Positions 60,406 to 64,000 of a stretch of 64,000 nucleotides of DNA are shown here, in pieces (the stretch's first letter is position 1; each line of letters begins with the position of its first letter). Made by a program: the position numbers and the translations under genes. Below the pieces are notes generated by a model. It was not told the origin of the DNA. It did not search any database and saw only the letters and a program-made list of their open reading frames with translations. Source of the stretch: Desulfomicrobium orale DSM 12838 (GTDB taxonomy: Bacteria; Desulfobacterota; Desulfovibrionia; Desulfovibrionales; Desulfomicrobiaceae). The DNA is taken from NCBI RefSeq assembly GCF_001553625.1, contig NZ_CP014230.1:1054001-1118000 (forward strand), read 5' to 3'.

Positions 60406-61338
60406 ATGAACTGGAAGCATAAGGATCTGCTGGAGATTTCCCAGCTCAATCGGGAAGAGATTGAACATGTCTTCCAGACGGCGGCCCGGTTCGCGGAGGT
60501 CAATCAGCGGCCCGTGAAGAAAGTGCCCGTACTCAAAGGCAAGAGTGTGGTGCTCTTTTTTGCCGAAGACTCCACCCGGACCAGAACATCCTTCGACATG
60601 GCAGGGAAACGGCTGTCCGCCGACACATTCGCCCTGAGCAAGACCGGTAGTTCCCTGCAGAAGGGCGAGAGCCTGAAAGACACGGGACTTACCCTCCAGG
60701 CCATGAATCCGGATGCTATCGTCATTAGGCACTGGGCCAGCGGCGCCGCCCGTTTTCTGGCCGAACGCCTGCGCTGTTCCGTCATCAACGCGGGCGACGG
60801 GTGGCACGCGCACCCGACTCAGGCTCTGCTGGACGGCTTTACTCTGTCCCGGGTCTGGGAATCCTTCGAGGGCAAAACCCTGTGCATCTTGGGTGACATC
60901 GCCCACAGCCGCGTGGCCCGGTCCGATGTGGAGCTTTTCACCATGCTCGGGGCAAAGGTGCGGCTGTGCGCGCCCAGGACTCTTCTGCCCGCCGGAGTGG
61001 CCGCATGGCCCGTGGACGTGTTTTCCGATCCGGCCGCGGCCTGCGCCGGAGCTGACGCCGTGATCTGCCTGCGCCTGCAGCTGGAGCGGCAGCAGGCCGG
61101 GCTGCTGCCGGATTTGAGCGAGTACGCGGGCACCTACGGCCTGGCCTCCCGGCATCTGCGGGATGCCGCGCCGGACGTGAAAATCATGCACCCGGGCCCT
61201 ATCAATCGGGGGCTGGAAATCAGTTCGGAACTGGCCGACCGGGCCGAGAGCCTCATTCTGGATCAGGTGGCCGCCGGAGTGGCCGTGCGCATGGCTCTGC
61301 TGCACCTGTATCTGTCCGGCCCCCGTTCGCAGGACTGA
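60406..61338 (+). CDS. pyrB: Aspartate carbamoyltransferase, catalytic chain
   Basis: 310 aa. It makes N-carbamoyl-aspartate, the committed step of pyrimidine synthesis. The carbamoyl-phosphate loop is [16 protein letters not shown], followed by [10 protein letters not shown] and [12 protein letters not shown]. The first 15 residues ([20 protein letters not shown]) match the family. No pyrI regulatory chain is next to it; the gene is followed by pyrC, an arrangement seen in organisms in which the two enzymes associate. Confidence 0.96.
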   Translation: MNWKHKDLLEISQLNREEIEHVFQTAARFAEVNQRPVKKVPVLKGKSVVLFFAEDSTRTRTSFDMAGKRLSADTFALSKTGSSLQKGESLKDTGLTLQAMNPDAIVIRHWASGAARFLAERLRCSVINAGDGWHAHPTQALLDGFTLSRVWESFEGKTLCILGDIAHSRVARSDVELFTMLGAKVRLCAPRTLLPAGVAAWPVDVFSDPAAACAGADAVICLRLQLERQQAGLLPDLSEYAGTYGLASRHLRDAAPDVKIMHPGPINRGLEISSELADRAESLILDQVAAGVAVRMALLHLYLSGPRSQD

Positions 61339-61428
61339 AAGTTATGATGGACACCAGCAGCAAACGGATCGGAACGCCGCCCTGCCGGATTTCGGAGGAT
61401 ATGGAAAAATTGCGTGCCGGAGGCTGCC

Positions 61429-62724
61429 ATGCCGCAGATTGAGCTGACTGTTCGCAATGTTTTCTGGCAGGGCCGTGCGTGCGACCTGCTGGTTTCCGGG
61501 GGCCGTGTTCTGGAGCTGACAGAACCCGGACGCGAGACCGCTCCGGGAGCCGCCATGGTGGACGGCGGCGGGCTCATGCTGCTGCCAAGCCTCATCGATG
61601 CCCACACGCATCTGCGCGAACCCGGCCAGGAGTATAAGGAGACCATCGTCACCGGGCTTGCCGCCGCCGCCGGAGGCGGTTTCGGTCAGGTCATGGCCAT
61701 GGCCAACACCAGTCCGGTCAACGACTCGGGCGCGGTCACCAGATTCATGCTGGACAGGGCCCATGCCGCACAGCCCCACGGTCCCTGGTTGCGGCCGGTG
61801 GGCGCTCTGACCGTCGGACTCCGGGGCAAGGAACTGTCGCCGATGGCGGAACTGGCCGCCTCGGGATGCGTGGCCGTGTCCAATGACGGCCTGCCCGTGG
61901 AAAATACGGAAATTTTCCGCCGGGCCATGGAATATGCAGCGGATTTCGGTCTGACTGTCATCGACCACTGCGAAGATCCCTGGCTGGGCCGGGGCGGCTG
62001 CATGAACGAAGGTGAGGTTTCCGGACGGCTTGGGCTGAAGGGCGTGCCCACCGTGTCCGAGGCCATCCAGGTGGCCAGAGATATCCTGCTGGCCTCCTAT
62101 CTGGATCTGCCTATCCATCTGGCGCATATCAGTTGTCGGGAGTCGGTGGAACTCATCGCCCGGGCCAAGGAGCGCGGCATTGCCGTCACTGCCGAGACCT
62201 GCCCCCACTATCTGCTCTGGGATGAAACCCTGGTGGAGGGGTATGATCCCCGTGCGCGGGTCAACCCGCCCCTGCGCGCGAAAGACGATGTACTGGCCCT
62301 GCGGCAGGCCGTACGCACGGGAGTGATTGATATCCTGGTCACGGACCATGCTCCTCACGCGGATCATGAAAAGGACGTGACCTTCGCCGATGCGCCGAAC
62401 GGTATTTCCGGGCTGGATACGGCCCTGTCTCTGACTTTCAGGCTGGTGCGCGGCGGCGAACTGGACAGCGCCGATCTTGCCCGGCTGTGGTGCTGGCAAA
62501 CGGCGGAGATTTTCCATCTGCCCGGGAATCGGATGCGGCCGGGAGACCCGGCGGACTTCATATTGTTCGATCCTGAGCGGTCCTGGATGGTCACATCGGA
62601 ATCCATGCTCTCCAAAGGCAGGAACACGCCGTGTCTGAACCGGGAAATTCCGGGCCGGGTGATGGACCACTATCTGGGCGGGATCTCCGTGTTCTCCAGG
62701 CGGGAGGCCCCGGACGGACCATGA
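61429..62724 (+). CDS. pyrC: Dihydroorotase
   Basis: 431 aa type I dihydroorotase of the amidohydrolase superfamily, the step after PyrB. The metal-binding DAHTHLREPGQE (near residue 60) is intact. Later His positions are in VIDHCEDPWL and PIHLAHIS, and the catalytic Asp is in ILVTDHAPHADHEK. The carboxylated Lys expected in type I enzymes is not obvious and deserves checking, since pyrB-linked non-catalytic homologues (PyrC') exist. The start MPQIELTV has GGAGG 6 bp upstream; an in-frame GTG at 61414 is less likely. Confidence 0.9.
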   Translation: MPQIELTVRNVFWQGRACDLLVSGGRVLELTEPGRETAPGAAMVDGGGLMLLPSLIDAHTHLREPGQEYKETIVTGLAAAAGGGFGQVMAMANTSPVNDSGAVTRFMLDRAHAAQPHGPWLRPVGALTVGLRGKELSPMAELAASGCVAVSNDGLPVENTEIFRRAMEYAADFGLTVIDHCEDPWLGRGGCMNEGEVSGRLGLKGVPTVSEAIQVARDILLASYLDLPIHLAHISCRESVELIARAKERGIAVTAETCPHYLLWDETLVEGYDPRARVNPPLRAKDDVLALRQAVRTGVIDILVTDHAPHADHEKDVTFADAPNGISGLDTALSLTFRLVRGGELDSADLARLWCWQTAEIFHLPGNRMRPGDPADFILFDPERSWMVTSESMLSKGRNTPCLNREIPGRVMDHYLGGISVFSRREAPDGP

Positions 62725-62791
62725 TTTAAGATGCGGGACGCCGGACCGCAGGGAAGAGAGAACGCCAACCGGCGTATGACGGGAAAAAAGC

Positions 62792-64000
62792 ATGTCTAAT
62801 ATACTCATTGCCGACGACGACCTGAGCCTGCGCGAAGTGCTGGAGGTCGCCCTGACGAAGAAAGGGCACACTGCCTGGAGCGCGCCGGACTCCACCACGG
62901 CACTGAATATCCTGCACAAGGAGCATATCGATCTGATCCTGCTGGATCTGCGGTTGAAGCAGGAAAACGGCATCGACCTGCTCATCCGCATCCGCGAAAC
63001 CTGGGCGGACATTCCGGTGCTCATGGTCACGGCCTATGCCGACACCAAAAGCGCCATCGCGGCCATGAAATACGGGGCCAAGGATTACATCAGCAAGCCT
63101 TTCGATCTGGACGACCTGCTCTACACCGTAAACAGAACGCTGGAGACGGCCCGGTTGCAGGAGGAAAACGCCTGGCTGCGCGGGCAGATTCAGGGAAGCG
63201 GCACGAATATCGTGGGGCAAAGCCCGGAGATACAGAATGTATTTGCTTTGGTCCGCCGGATCGCGCCCACCAACATCAGCGTTTTGATCACCGGAGAATC
63301 GGGTACGGGAAAGGAGCTCTTCGCCCGCAGCATCCACGAACAGAGCGAACGGGCCTCCCGGTCCTTTCTGGCCATCAACTGCGGCGGCCTGCCGGAAAAT
63401 CTGGTGGAAAGCGAACTGTTCGGCTTTCGCCGTGGCGCCTTCACCAGCGCGGACCGCTCCAAGAAAGGGCTGCTGGAAATGGCCGAGGGCGGCACTCTTT
63501 TTCTGGACGAAGTGGGCGAACTGGCCCTGTCCACCCAGGTGAAGCTTCTGCGTTACGTGCAGGAACGCCGCTTCATGCCGCTTGGCGGCACCGAGGAGAT
63601 ACGCTCGGATGTGCGCATTATCACGGCCACCAACCGGAACATGGAGCAGTGCGTGGTCGACGGGGTCTTCCGGGAAGACCTCTACTACCGTCTGAGCGGC
63701 GTGAAAGTGCATCTGCCTCCGCTGCGCGAACGCGGAGAAGACATTCTGACCCTGGCCGATCATTTTCTGGAAAAAGCCTGCCGTTCCCAGAAGCGGCAGG
63801 TCCGGGGCTTTACGCAGGCCGCCCGCCAGAAGCTGCTGACTTACCGTTATCCGGGCAATATCCGTGAGCTGGAAAATATCGTGGAGCGCGCCGTGGCTCT
63901 GGAGCCCGGCGAAGTAATCACCGAGGATTCTCTGGTCATCTACGGGGCGACGACTCAGAGCGAGCAGAACATTGGCATACAGCTGGTCCTGGCCGGACAG
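62792..64000 (+). CDS. NtrC-family sigma-54 regulator (runs off the right edge)
   Basis: The first 403 codons are visible. Receiver domain with ADDDLS and phospho-acceptor Asp52 (LLDLRLKQENG). AAA+ domain with Walker A GESGTGKELF, a Walker B region TLFLDEVGELAL and arginine finger region FREDLYYRLSG. The sigma-54 contact loop reads GAFTSA (near residue 216) instead of GAFTGA. The C-terminal HTH begins beyond the window. It starts 67 bp after pyrC and could be a separate unit; the target genes are not in view. Confidence 0.93.
   Translation, partial: MSNILIADDDLSLREVLEVALTKKGHTAWSAPDSTTALNILHKEHIDLILLDLRLKQENGIDLLIRIRETWADIPVLMVTAYADTKSAIAAMKYGAKDYISKPFDLDDLLYTVNRTLETARLQEENAWLRGQIQGSGTNIVGQSPEIQNVFALVRRIAPTNISVLITGESGTGKELFARSIHEQSERASRSFLAINCGGLPENLVESELFGFRRGAFTSADRSKKGLLEMAEGGTLFLDEVGELALSTQVKLLRYVQERRFMPLGGTEEIRSDVRIITATNRNMEQCVVDGVFREDLYYRLSGVKVHLPPLRERGEDILTLADHFLEKACRSQKRQVRGFTQAARQKLLTYRYPGNIRELENIVERAVALEPGEVITEDSLVIYGATTQSEQNIGIQLVLAGQ

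Noticed and set aside
61344-61442. 32-codon frame between pyrB and pyrC that overlaps the pyrC start
   Set aside because: No repeat, hairpin or pyrimidine-rich leader features of an attenuator peptide; probably fortuitous.

Overview
The window looks like a chromosomal segment of a GC-rich Desulfovibrionales-type sulfate reducer. This is an inference from gene content and order: hisS-aspS-def-fmt-DUF116-rsmB in one run, iron-dependent alcohol dehydrogenases next to a sigma-54 two-component system, a stand-alone Mop protein and clustered pyrB/pyrC. Housekeeping blocks alternate with accessory islands that differ in base composition and carry insertion sequences.

Layout. 1-5349: minus-strand type I restriction-modification locus (hsdM, two unknown genes, hsdS, then the start of a Fic gene), lying directly 3' of glmS. 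5565-8034: glmS and rdgB. 8272-15070: tRNA synthetase, formylation and rRNA methylation operon. 15177-18568: glgB-malQ. 18590-22619: dehydratase, LolA-like, MMPL and DUF3261 genes that resemble the export part of an aryl-polyene cluster. 22756-36963: type III-A CRISPR-Cas region, all on the minus strand: cas6-cas10-csm2-csm3-csm4-csm5-cas1-cas2-leader-array (22 repeats), then a small membrane-protein cassette and a CARF-HEPN (Csm6-like) gene. Two identical 736-bp IS1595-family elements sit here, one of them inside a spacer. 37378-44705: polysaccharide deacetylase, sigma-54 regulator/kinase, two Fe-alcohol dehydrogenases with divergent sigma-54 promoters, and Mop. 44828-51254: zinc/cadmium ATPase with MerR regulator, PutA with Lrp-type regulator. 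51480-58273: AT-rich acquired island with a RelB/YafQ-like toxin-antitoxin pair, an NhaC-type transporter, isoaspartyl dipeptidase, aspartase and aspartate racemase, ending in a nested pair of decayed IS elements. 58389-64000: two envelope proteins, pyrB, pyrC and the start of a second NtrC-type regulator.

Most notable points. (1) One CRISPR spacer matches the ribosome-binding site and start of the resident small membrane-protein gene, and at least four spacers span a Shine-Dalgarno plus start codon in the orientation whose crRNA is antisense to the mRNA. (2) A lone fragment of the CRISPR repeat lies upstream of the Csm6-like gene. (3) The IS1595 ends share a 9-mer with the CRISPR repeat. (4) The toxin gene of the AT-rich island has no stop codon and is open in frame into the NhaC gene. 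(5) The island encodes a plausible route from isoaspartyl dipeptides and D-/L-aspartate to fumarate.
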